Below are positions 1-7,654 of a stretch of 64,000 nucleotides of DNA, piece after piece; within the stretch, counting starts at the first letter, position 1; every line of letters starts with the position of its first letter. Source of the DNA: Castellaniella sp. MT123 (GTDB lineage Bacteria > Pseudomonadota > Gammaproteobacteria > Burkholderiales > Burkholderiaceae_B); NCBI RefSeq assembly GCF_039614765.1, contig NZ_CP154879.1:2914001-2978000 (forward strand), given 5' to 3'. The notes beneath the pieces are model-generated. The model was not told the DNA's origin, did not search any database, and saw nothing but the letters and a program-made list of their open reading frames with translations. The position numbers and the translations under genes are program-made.

Positions 1-1
1 C

Positions 2-229
2 AATTTCTTCCATTCGATCGAGTTGATCACGATGGTGGTGGTCGGCGGCATGGCCTCGGTGTTCGGGTCCATTCTGGGGGCCGTGCTGCTGACGGCGCTG
101 CCCCAGGCGCTGGCCACCTTCGAAGGCTGGGAAGTCGTGGTGTTTGGCGCGATTCTGATGCTGTGCATGATCTTTCTGCCACGCGGGCTGGTCCCGTCGC
201 TGGCGGCCCGGCTTTCCAGGGGAGACTGA
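2..229 (+). CDS. livM: Branched-chain amino acid-type ABC transporter permease LivM, C-terminal end (partial)
   Basis: The open frame enters from the left edge with no start inside the window, so only the last ~75 residues are present. The segment reads as the last membrane helices of LivM: a glycine-rich stretch (VVVGGMASVFGSILGA) of the kind LivM carries near its C-terminus, a hydrophobic helix (VVVFGAILMLCMIFLPRGL) and a short basic tail. LivM pairs with LivH to form the inner-membrane channel. livG starts 4 nt after the stop, so they are co-transcribed. The substrate cannot be read from this fragment, but the downstream oxidative genes suggest something other than leucine. Confidence 0.85.
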   Translation, partial: NFFHSIELITMVVVGGMASVFGSILGAVLLTALPQALATFEGWEVVVFGAILMLCMIFLPRGLVPSLAARLSRGD

Positions 230-232
230 ACC

Positions 233-994
233 ATGGCGTTGCTGGAAGTCGAGAACCTGTCCGTGCGGTTCGGCAATGTCCGGGCGGTGCAGGATGTCAG
301 CTTTTCCGTGGATGCCGGCATCGTGTATTCGGTGATCGGACCCAATGGCGCGGGCAAGACCACGCTGTTCAATCTGGTGACGGGCGTCTATTGTCCCGAA
401 TCGGGCACGATCCGCCTGGATGGCCGCGAAATCCAGGGCTGCGACCCCAGCCGCCTGGCCGGCTTCGGGGTGGCGCGCACCTTCCAGAATCTGCAGGTCT
501 GGATGAACATGAGCGCGCTGGAAAACGTCATGGTGGGTGCCCACCTGCATCTGGATCGCAATCTGTTCAAGGCGCTGCTGCGCCTGCCGTCCATCCGGCG
601 TGGCGATGCTGTCCTGCGAGAGAAGGCCGCCGAACTGATGCGCTTTGTCGGTCTGGATGCGTATGTGCGCACACGCGCCGACAGCATGCCCTATGGGGCG
701 CTCAAGCGTCTGGAGATCGCCCGGGCGCTGGCCATGCAGCCGCGCCTGCTGTTCCTGGACGAGCCCGCCGCCGGTCTGAATCCCAAGGAAACCCAGGAAG
801 TCGACGCCCTGGTGCGGCGCATCGCCGATACCGGGGTCACTGTTGTCCTGGTGGAACATGACATGAAGATGGTGATGAACCTGTCCGACCGCATCCTGGT
901 GCTGGACTACGGCAAGCGCCTGGCCGAAGGCACGGGCGCCGAGGTCCGGCGCAATCCGGACGTCATCGCCGCTTATCTCGGCGGTCACGCCTGA
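233..994 (+). CDS. livG: ABC transporter ATP-binding protein LivG
   Basis: This 253-residue protein is the usual length for LivG, one of the two ATPases of branched-chain-type importers. Visible motifs are Walker A (GPNGAGKTT, about residues 36-44), a signature region ending in LKRLEIARAL, Walker B (LLFLDEPAAGLN) and the switch histidine in LVEHDMK. The signature reads MPYGALKR where most LivG proteins have a form of LSYGxQRR, a modest deviation. It sits 4 nt after livM and 12 nt before the hemerythrin-LivF gene. It acts on the cytoplasmic face of the inner membrane. Confidence 0.93.
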   Translation: MALLEVENLSVRFGNVRAVQDVSFSVDAGIVYSVIGPNGAGKTTLFNLVTGVYCPESGTIRLDGREIQGCDPSRLAGFGVARTFQNLQVWMNMSALENVMVGAHLHLDRNLFKALLRLPSIRRGDAVLREKAAELMRFVGLDAYVRTRADSMPYGALKRLEIARALAMQPRLLFLDEPAAGLNPKETQEVDALVRRIADTGVTVVLVEHDMKMVMNLSDRILVLDYGKRLAEGTGAEVRRNPDVIAAYLGGHA

Positions 995-1006
995 ACGGAA
1001 ATCCGC

Positions 1007-2326
1007 ATGCACGCACTCGACATCATTCAGGAAGAGCACCGCAATCTGTGGCGCATTGCCATTACCATCGACTGGGTCGCCAACGATCTGGAAACCGGCC
1101 AGCCGGTCGATGAAGCATTCTTCACCGCCCTGTTCGACTATATCCGTGAATTCATGGATGGCTGTCATCACGCAAAGGAAGACCAATATCTGTTCCTGGC
1201 CCTGCGCCGGCGCAGCCCCGAGGCCGCCGCTGTATTGGACCGCCTGGAGGCCGAGCACCGCGAAGGGCCGCAGCATCTGCAGGCCCTGCGTGCGTTTCTG
1301 GGGCGCGATACCGGGGGACTGGCCGGCAACGCGGATTTCATCGCCGGCCTGCGCCGCTATGCCGCAGCGCTCAAGCACCACATCCAGTCCGAGGAAAAGG
1401 ACGTGATTCCTCTGTCGCGGGCGATCCTGCAACCCGAGGACTGGGCCGGGATCACGGCGGCCTTCGGCGATCACCAGGATCCGCTATTTGGCGAGCAGGC
1501 GCGCGCCGAATACCGCGAGCTCTACCACCGGATCGTGTCCCTGGCGCCCGATACCATCGGTCTGGGGGGGCGCAGCGCGGGTGGTTTCAAACATCTCGAT
1601 GCCGCCCGTGCCGCGCGTGAGCCGCTGCTTCAAGTCAGGGGCCTGAAGTCCTGCTATGGCCGCATCCAGGCGCTCAACGGCGTCGACCTGGAAGTCCACA
1701 AGGGCGAACTGGTCGCGCTGGTGGGGGCCAACGGGGCCGGCAAGACCACCTTTCTGCGCACCCTGTCGGGTATTCAGTCCATGAGCGGCGGCAGCATCCG
1801 CTTCGCCGGCCAGGATCTGGGCCGTGTGCGGGCGGACCGGCGAGTACGCGCCGGGATCTGCCATAGTCCGGAAGGCCGGCAGGTATTCGGGCCCCTGTCC
1901 ATCGAGGATAACCTGCGCCTGGGCGCCTATCTGCGCCAGGGCGCGCAGGTGGCCGAGGATCTGGACCGGGTCTATGCCATGTTTCCCGTACTGTACGAGA
2001 AGCGTCAGTTGCCGGCCGGCACGCTGTCGGGCGGCCAGCAGCAGATGCTGGCCATCAGCCGGGCCCTGATGGGGCGCCCGCGCCTGCTGCTGCTCGACGA
2101 GCCATCGATGGGGCTGGCGCCGCTGCTGGTCGAGGAAGTCTTCAACGTCATCCGCACCCTGAAGGCGCAGGGGATGACGATCCTGTTGGTTGAACAGAAT
2201 GCCTTTGCCGCGCTGGGCATCGCCGATCGGGCCTATGTCCTGGAAACCGGCAATATCGTACTGTCGGGTACCGGGCAGGACATGATCCGCAACGAGCAGG
2301 TCCGCGCGGCCTATCTGGGCATGTAG
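1007..2326 (+). CDS. Hemerythrin-like domain fused to LivF ABC ATPase
   Basis: The protein has 439 residues where LivF alone has about 235. Residues 1 to ~165 form a hemerythrin/HHE helical bundle with metal-ligand-type motifs: EEH near residue 11, CHHAKED near 52-58, AEHRE near 83-87 and KHHIQSEEKD near 124-133. A linker follows (~165-205), then a complete LivF ATPase with Walker A (GANGAGKTT, ~240-248), signature LSGGQQQML and Walker B LLLLDEPSMGLAP. Both halves are in one uninterrupted frame, so this is a true fusion. Hemerythrins bind a di-iron centre and sense or carry O2 or NO; coupling that to transporter ATPase activity is inference. It is the last transporter gene of the operon. Confidence 0.9.
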   Translation: MHALDIIQEEHRNLWRIAITIDWVANDLETGQPVDEAFFTALFDYIREFMDGCHHAKEDQYLFLALRRRSPEAAAVLDRLEAEHREGPQHLQALRAFLGRDTGGLAGNADFIAGLRRYAAALKHHIQSEEKDVIPLSRAILQPEDWAGITAAFGDHQDPLFGEQARAEYRELYHRIVSLAPDTIGLGGRSAGGFKHLDAARAAREPLLQVRGLKSCYGRIQALNGVDLEVHKGELVALVGANGAGKTTFLRTLSGIQSMSGGSIRFAGQDLGRVRADRRVRAGICHSPEGRQVFGPLSIEDNLRLGAYLRQGAQVAEDLDRVYAMFPVLYEKRQLPAGTLSGGQQQMLAISRALMGRPRLLLLDEPSMGLAPLLVEEVFNVIRTLKAQGMTILLVEQNAFAALGIADRAYVLETGNIVLSGTGQDMIRNEQVRAAYLGM

Positions 2327-2387
2327 CCCCTTGGGTGTTCCGCCCTCCGGGCGGGGATGCCGCAGCAATTTTTTCAGGAATCCATCC

Positions 2388-3350
2388 ATGAGCAAACAAT
2401 TCGCCTCGGTAGCCGATCTCGAGGAAAAGAAGACCACCTTTTCCCGCCTGTCCGAGCATTGCTGGTCGTATACCGCCGAGGGCGACCCGAACACGGGGGT
2501 CATCATCGGCGACGATTCCGTGCTGATCTGCGATACGCTGGCCACCCCGGTGATGGCGCAGCGGCTGATTGCCACGATCCGCCGGCTGACGGACAAACCC
2601 ATCAAATATGCCGTGCTGTCGCACTACCATGCGGTGCGGGTGCTGGGGGCATCGGCGTATCGCGCCGAAGGGCTGCAGGAAATCATTGCCAGCCGCGGCA
2701 CCCACGAGATGATCGTCGAGCGCGGCGCTCAGGACATGCAGTCCGAATATGAACGGTTTCCACGCCTGTTCCAGGATTTCGACGCGATCCCGGGGCTGAC
2801 CTGGCCCACCCTGGTGTTCGATGACGGGATCAGCCTGTGGATGGGCAAAGACCTGGAGGTGCGAGTTTTTCATCCCGGCTCCGGCCACACCAAGGGCGAT
2901 ACCGTCGTCTGGGTGCCATCCGAGCGGGTGCTCTTTTCCGGCGATCTGGTCGAATACGATGCCGCTTGCTACACGGGCGACGCCCAGTTGACGGAATGGC
3001 CGGCCACCCTGGATGCGCTGGCTGCCCTGCAGGCGGAAAAACTGGTGCCGGGACGCGGTCCGGCCCTGGATTCGCCTGAACGCGTCGCGGCGGGCCTGGC
3101 CTATACGCGGGATTTCGTGACGACCCTGTTCGGCGCCGCCTGTGAAGCCCACGCCCAGGGATTGGATCTGAAGCAGGCCATGGCCCATATCCGGCGATCC
3201 ATGGACCCCAAGTTCGCCGATGTGTTCATCTACGAGCACTGCTTGCCGTTCGATGTGGTGCGCGCGATGGACGAGGCGTCCGGGGTGACGCACCCGCGGA
3301 TCTGGACGGCGCAGCGCGACAAGGAAATGTGGCACGGACTGCAGTCCTGA
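2388..3350 (+). CDS. MBL-fold metallo-hydrolase-like protein with altered metal motif
   Basis: This is a 320-residue metallo-beta-lactamase-fold protein. The start at 2388 (MSKQF) is preferred to an upstream in-frame codon because the conserved region begins after it. The fold is recognisable from the strand-loop LSHYHAVRVLGA, the loop GSGHTKGD and SGDLVEYD. In active MBL enzymes the first loop is HxHxDH; here it reads HYHAVR, so the Asp and third His are replaced while the later His and Asp remain. It lies 61 nt after the hemerythrin-LivF gene and 33 nt before a FAD hydroxylase, in one apparent operon. Its substrate is unknown; a role beside the hydroxylase is inferred from position. Confidence 0.85.
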   Translation: MSKQFASVADLEEKKTTFSRLSEHCWSYTAEGDPNTGVIIGDDSVLICDTLATPVMAQRLIATIRRLTDKPIKYAVLSHYHAVRVLGASAYRAEGLQEIIASRGTHEMIVERGAQDMQSEYERFPRLFQDFDAIPGLTWPTLVFDDGISLWMGKDLEVRVFHPGSGHTKGDTVVWVPSERVLFSGDLVEYDAACYTGDAQLTEWPATLDALAALQAEKLVPGRGPALDSPERVAAGLAYTRDFVTTLFGAACEAHAQGLDLKQAMAHIRRSMDPKFADVFIYEHCLPFDVVRAMDEASGVTHPRIWTAQRDKEMWHGLQS

Positions 3351-3383
3351 TCATGACCGGTAGCCTGTGAGGAGACGAGACTT

Positions 3384-5051
3384 ATGCAGAGCACCTATGA
3401 ATATCCGAAATATGCCTTCCAGGCTCCTCGCGAGCTGCAAGGCAAACCATCCCAACGCTATCCGGTCGTGGTGGTCGGCGCCGGACCGGTGGGCCTGGTG
3501 GCAGCCATCGATCTGGCGCAGCAGGGCGTGCCTGTGGTGCTGCTCGATGACGACGATACCGTCTCCGTGGGGTCGCGGGGGGTCTGCTATGCCAAGCGCG
3601 TGCTGGAGATCCTGGATCGTCTGGGGGTGGGGAACGACTGCGTCGACAAGGGCGTCAGCTGGAGCGTCGGCCGCACCTTCTTCCGTACCGAAGAGGTCTA
3701 CTGCTTCAATCTGTTGTCGCAACCGGATCATCGCCGCCCGGGCATGATCAATCTGCAGCAGTATTACCTCGAGGAATTTCTCGTGCGCCGGGCGCGGAAG
3801 CTGCCCTTGCTGGATCTGCGATTTCGCAGCAAGGTCATCGGCTTGCAGACGCAGGAGCAGGGGGTCACGCTGCAGGTCGAGACACCCGAAGGTGAATATT
3901 CCCTGGCCGCCGACTGGCTGATTGCCGCCGACGGGGCGCACAGCAGCATCCGGCGCGCGATGGGGCTGGAGGTCGAGGGCAAGGTCTTCATGGACCGTTT
4001 CCTGATCGCCGATGTGGTGATGAAGGCCGATTTTCCCGCCGAACGCTGGTTCTGGTTCGACCCGCCCTTCCATCCGGGGCAGTCCGTCCTGCTGCATCAT
4101 CAGGCCGACAACGTCTGGCGTATCGATTTCCAGCTTGGGTGGGATGCCGATCCCGAGGAACAGAAGCGGCCGGAAAACGTCATTCCGCGCATCAAAGCCA
4201 TGCTGGGCGAGGAACACGAATTCGAGCTGGAATGGGTCAGCGTCTATACCTTCCAGTGCCGCCGGATGGCGCAGTTCCGCCATGGCCGCGTCCTGTTCGC
4301 TGGCGATGCCGCGCACCAGGTGTCGCCTTTCGGCGCACGGGGGGCGAATTCCGGTATCCAGGACGCCGACAATCTGATCTGGAAGCTGCGGCTGGTCCTG
4401 GAAGACAAGGCTCCCGAAACCCTGCTGGACACCTATTCCGAGGAACGCACCTTCGCCGCCACCGAGAATCTGCGCAATTCCACCCGCTCGACTGATTTCA
4501 TCACCCCCAAGACGCGCGTATCCCTGGCGTTTCGCAATGCCGTGCTGGATCTGGCGCGCCAGTACCCCTTTGCCCGGGCGCTGGTCAATTCAGGCCGGTT
4601 TTCAGTGCCGTCCATCCAGGCGGAGTCCAGCCTCAATACCCCGGATACCGCGGAATTCGCCGGCGACATGGTGCCGGGCGCTCCGTGCGACGATAGTCCC
4701 ATGCGTGCGCAGGTGGACCATTTCTGGCTGCTGGACCGCCTGGGCAACCGGTTTCAGTTGCTGGTCTACGTCGATCAGCCGTCCGACGTTCATCAGGCCG
4801 CCGCCCTGCAGGGGCTGATGGGCGGCGACATACCGATCGATGTGATCCTGGTGTCCCCCTCGGGCGGGCGTTCGCCGCACGGCCTGAGGGTCTTCGAAGA
4901 TTATTCGGGCCGGTTCGCCGAGCGGTACGACGCCCGTGATGGGTCCGCCTGGCTGATCCGGCCCGATCAGCATATCGCCGGGCGCTGGCGTTCGCCGGAT
5001 GCCGCCCGGATCCGTGCCGCCGCCGCCCGTGCCACCTGCCGTCAGGAGTGA
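3384..5051 (+). CDS. FAD-dependent aromatic hydroxylase-like monooxygenase
   Basis: This is a 555-residue flavoprotein of the group A monooxygenase family (MhpA/UbiH-like). It has an N-terminal Rossmann dinucleotide-binding motif (VVVGAGPVGLVAAIDL, ~28-44), a mid-protein DG-type motif (LIAADGAHSSIRRAMG) and the FAD-ribityl motif FAGDAAHQVSPFGARG. The C-terminal ~130 residues form the thioredoxin-like tail seen in phenol and 3-hydroxyphenylpropionate hydroxylases. Family members use NAD(P)H and O2 to hydroxylate an aromatic ring. The neighbouring importer genes suggest the substrate is taken up by the LivFGHM-type transporter. The exact substrate cannot be assigned. Confidence 0.88.
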   Translation: MQSTYEYPKYAFQAPRELQGKPSQRYPVVVVGAGPVGLVAAIDLAQQGVPVVLLDDDDTVSVGSRGVCYAKRVLEILDRLGVGNDCVDKGVSWSVGRTFFRTEEVYCFNLLSQPDHRRPGMINLQQYYLEEFLVRRARKLPLLDLRFRSKVIGLQTQEQGVTLQVETPEGEYSLAADWLIAADGAHSSIRRAMGLEVEGKVFMDRFLIADVVMKADFPAERWFWFDPPFHPGQSVLLHHQADNVWRIDFQLGWDADPEEQKRPENVIPRIKAMLGEEHEFELEWVSVYTFQCRRMAQFRHGRVLFAGDAAHQVSPFGARGANSGIQDADNLIWKLRLVLEDKAPETLLDTYSEERTFAATENLRNSTRSTDFITPKTRVSLAFRNAVLDLARQYPFARALVNSGRFSVPSIQAESSLNTPDTAEFAGDMVPGAPCDDSPMRAQVDHFWLLDRLGNRFQLLVYVDQPSDVHQAAALQGLMGGDIPIDVILVSPSGGRSPHGLRVFEDYSGRFAERYDARDGSAWLIRPDQHIAGRWRSPDAARIRAAAARATCRQE

Positions 5052-5055
5052 ATCC

Positions 5056-5286
5056 ATGGCCTTGAATCTGAATCTGAATTTCGGCGAGCCAGGCCGCCAC
5101 TATGTGCGGGCCTACGAGCCGGGCGATGACTTCTACGAAGCGTTGGTCGAGCTGCACCGCGATCTTAGCGACGAGCAGAGCCAGCAGGTCAACGCCCGGC
5201 TGATCTTGCTGCTGTCCAATCACATCGGCGATCTGTCCGTGTTGCGCGAAGCCATGGCCATCGCGCGGGAGGGCGCCGTGGGCTGA
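5056..5286 (+). CDS. DUF2783 domain protein
   Basis: This small soluble protein (76 residues) starts 4 nt after the FAD hydroxylase stop. It matches my recollection of the DUF2783 family, with the conserved core GDDFYEALVELHRDL and a following segment NARLILLLSNHIGDL. The family has no established biochemical role. It typically sits directly behind this type of FAD hydroxylase and MBL protein, so an accessory or partner function to the hydroxylase is the natural inference. No membrane segment or signal peptide is visible. The gene ends the operon, facing a convergent PAP2 gene 17 nt away. Confidence 0.8.
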   Translation: MALNLNLNFGEPGRHYVRAYEPGDDFYEALVELHRDLSDEQSQQVNARLILLLSNHIGDLSVLREAMAIAREGAVG

Positions 5287-5303
5287 TCCTGTGATCCGCT
5301 GTC

Positions 5304-5897
5304 TCAGGCGCGGAACCAGCCCTTGCGGATCGGCCAGGCGAACGCCAGTCGGTAGATGGGCTCGATCGCGCGCCGCAGGCTGGGGATCAGTCGATTGCGC
5401 AGTGGCAGGCACAGGATGGCCGCGATGACGGCGGTGATCAGGGCACCCGCCATATCCAGTGGGAAATGTACGCCCATGTAGATGCGCGCCCAGGCAACCG
5501 GCAACCCCAGCAGCCCCAGGATGATCGCGGCGCGGCGCCGCACGGGATGCACCCAGAGCCCCGCGCAGATCGCCCAGATGAAGCTCAGGTGGTTGCTGGG
5601 AAAGGACGCGGTCGGCTCGTGCGGCATGTACTGGTGCCCCAGGCCAATGACGAAGGGCCGGGGATGGAACCACAGCCGGGCGATCCCCCAGGACAGGATC
5701 ATGGCCACAATGGCGCTCAGGACGGCCTGCAGCAGGGCTTCACGTCCGGCGGCATCGGCGCGCAGCCAGTTCAGGACGACATACAACGGAAACACGTAGA
5801 CCAGGCCATTGGCCAGAAGACGCCCGAGCAGCAGGCCGAAGGCCGATGGATTCGTGGCATTGATCCATAGAAACAGGGTTTCGTTCAGGTGTTCCAT
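5304..5897 (-). CDS. PAP2-family phosphatase, undecaprenyl-diphosphatase (BcrC) type
   Basis: This integral membrane protein of about 197 residues carries the three PAP2 phosphatase motifs: the RP motif (WFHPRPF), SFPSNH and RIYMGVHFPLD with the catalytic histidine. The N-terminus (MEHLNETLFLWINA) resembles BcrC-type undecaprenyl-diphosphatases, which recycle the C55 lipid carrier of peptidoglycan synthesis at the periplasmic face. The start at 5897 is chosen because the 14 residues upstream of it look non-homologous. It is convergent with the DUF2783 gene and transcribed alone. A related lipid-phosphatase specificity cannot be excluded. Confidence 0.85.
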   Translation of the reverse strand: MEHLNETLFLWINATNPSAFGLLLGRLLANGLVYVFPLYVVLNWLRADAAGREALLQAVLSAIVAMILSWGIARLWFHPRPFVIGLGHQYMPHEPTASFPSNHLSFIWAICAGLWVHPVRRRAAIILGLLGLPVAWARIYMGVHFPLDMAGALITAVIAAILCLPLRNRLIPSLRRAIEPIYRLAFAWPIRKGWFRA

Positions 5898-6012
5898 AGG
5901 GCGATCGGGGATGGGATGCGAAGGAAGGCAGCATAGCACCAGTACCCGGTCCGCCCGGCCCGTGGGCCCGGATTTCCGGGCCCTCTTTTGTCACCGGGTG
6001 TTCCCGCGTCCG

Positions 6013-7440
6013 TCAGTGCGCGAGGCTCTTGGCCGGTGTGCGCGGATCCGCGTGCGGTGTGGCGCTCTGGTCGTGGCCCGTGCCGGCGGCGAAGACGGAA
6101 GGTTTGTCGGGATTTCCCGTCGTCAGGTGGTTGAACAGCAAGTTCAAAAGAATCGCCATGATGGCCGCCGAACTGATGCCGGAATGAAAGATCGTGGCGA
6201 CCCAGGCGGGGAAATGGTCGTAGAAGTGCGGCGCGGCGATGGGGATCATGCCAAAGCCCACCGAAGTCGCCACGATGATCAGGTTCATGTTGTTCTCGTA
6301 ATCGACCCTGGCCAGGGTCCGGATGCCGCTGGCCGCCACCGTGCCGAACAGCACCAGGCCTGCGCCGCCCAGGACGGATGCCGGCACGGCTGCGATCACG
6401 CGCCCCAAGACGGGCAGCAGACCCAGCACCAGCAGAATGATGCCGCTGGTGGCGACGACGTAGCGGCTTTTCACGCCGGTCACGGCCACCAGGCCCACGT
6501 TCTGGGCGAATGCGCTCTGGGTGAACGAGCCGAAGACGGGGGCCACCATGCTGGAGACCATGTCGGCGCGCAACCCGTCGCCCAGGCGGCGGGAGTCGAT
6601 CGGGGTCTTGATGATGTCGCCGACGGCCAGGATGTCGGCGGAGGTCTCGACCAGCACCACCAGGATGACGATAAACATCGACAGGATGGCGGCGGGATGG
6701 AATTCGGGCATGCCGAAGTGGAACAGCGTCGGCACGGCGAAGGCCGGACCATCCATGACCCTGGAAAAGTTCGTCATGCCGGCGCCCCAGGCGATCATCG
6801 TGCCCAGCACCATCGCCAGCAGGATGGACAGACGCGAGATCGTCGCATTGCCCAGCTTGCTGAGCAGCAGCACGATGACCAGGGTGGCGGCGGCCAGGCC
6901 GATGTTGGCTGTGCCGCCGAAGCCGGGTGCCTTGGCATTGCCGCCCATGGCCCAGTGCGCCGCCACCGGCATCAGGGACAGCCCGATGGTCGTGATGACC
7001 GACCCTGTCACCAGGGGCGGGAAAAACCGGATGATCCGGGAAAAGACCGGGGTGATCAGAAACCCGAGCAATGCCGCCGCCATGACGGCGCCAAAGACCG
7101 ATGGCAGGCTTGCGCCGGCGCTCAGGATCGCCAGGATCGTGGCGACGCTGGCAAACGACACCCCTTGCACCAGCGGCAGCTGGCAACCGAAAAACGGCAG
7201 GCCCAGGGTCTGCAGCAGCGTTGCCAGGCCGCCCATGAACAGGCAGGATGCGATCAGAATGCCGATCTCGGCGGGTGCCAGGCCGGCTGCCTGGCCGACG
7301 ATCAGCGGCACGGCGATAATGCCGCCGTACATGGTCAGAACGTGCTGGAATCCGTACAGAATGTTGGCGGGCAACCCCAGATGTTCGTCTTCGGGGCGTT
7401 GCTGTCGGGTGAGGGCAGGGGTGTTCAAAACAGTCTCCAT
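6013..7440 (-). CDS. NCS2-family nucleobase:cation symporter (xanthine/uric acid permease type)
   Basis: This 475-residue, many-helix permease belongs to the NCS2 (nucleobase:cation symporter-2) family. Family hallmarks are the early segment NILYGFQHVLTMYGG, the Q-P region FFGCQLPLVQGVSFA and the signature QNVGLVAVTGVKSRYVV, which resembles purine (xanthine/urate) rather than uracil carriers. It would import an oxidised purine with H+ or Na+ across the inner membrane. It is monocistronic and divergent from a GGDEF gene. A 17-bp perfect palindrome lies 27 nt upstream of its start and may be the binding site of an unseen regulator. Confidence 0.9.
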   Translation of the reverse strand: METVLNTPALTRQQRPEDEHLGLPANILYGFQHVLTMYGGIIAVPLIVGQAAGLAPAEIGILIASCLFMGGLATLLQTLGLPFFGCQLPLVQGVSFASVATILAILSAGASLPSVFGAVMAAALLGFLITPVFSRIIRFFPPLVTGSVITTIGLSLMPVAAHWAMGGNAKAPGFGGTANIGLAAATLVIVLLLSKLGNATISRLSILLAMVLGTMIAWGAGMTNFSRVMDGPAFAVPTLFHFGMPEFHPAAILSMFIVILVVLVETSADILAVGDIIKTPIDSRRLGDGLRADMVSSMVAPVFGSFTQSAFAQNVGLVAVTGVKSRYVVATSGIILLVLGLLPVLGRVIAAVPASVLGGAGLVLFGTVAASGIRTLARVDYENNMNLIIVATSVGFGMIPIAAPHFYDHFPAWVATIFHSGISSAAIMAILLNLLFNHLTTGNPDKPSVFAAGTGHDQSATPHADPRTPAKSLAH

Positions 7441-7466
7441 CCTAATTATTGTCGCGAATCCGGTGC

Positions 7467-7483
7467 GAGTTCATTTTGAACTC
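7467..7483. promoter_or_regulatory. Perfect palindrome upstream of the NCS2 permease, putative operator
   Basis: The sequence GAGTTCA-TTT-TGAACTC has seven-base arms and a three-base spacer, 27 nt upstream of the permease start and 172 nt upstream of the divergent GGDEF gene. Its size and symmetry fit a dimeric repressor site. No matching regulator gene is adjacent, so the binding protein is unknown. Confidence 0.4.
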
Positions 7484-7654
7484 CGAACCTATTTTCGGGG
7501 CGTAAGGCGGAGCATATCCTCTATCGAAATGGTCTTATATTGATGCCCGTCCATAGGGATTTCCGCTAGGGACATTCTGAACAAGTCTGGCCGTCGGAGA
7601 TGCCTTCCATGTACGGTAATATTATTTACCAACGCTAACGACAGGCCCATCAGC

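Noticed and set aside
2340..2354. CCGCCC-TCC-GGGCGG hairpin after the hemerythrin-LivF gene
   Set aside because: Short stem in high-G+C DNA with no T tract, and the next gene looks co-transcribed; chance is likely.
5809..7479. Very long plus-strand frame opposite the NCS2 permease
   Set aside because: Composition is Gln/His/Arg/Gly-rich antisense of a membrane protein; no family resemblance.
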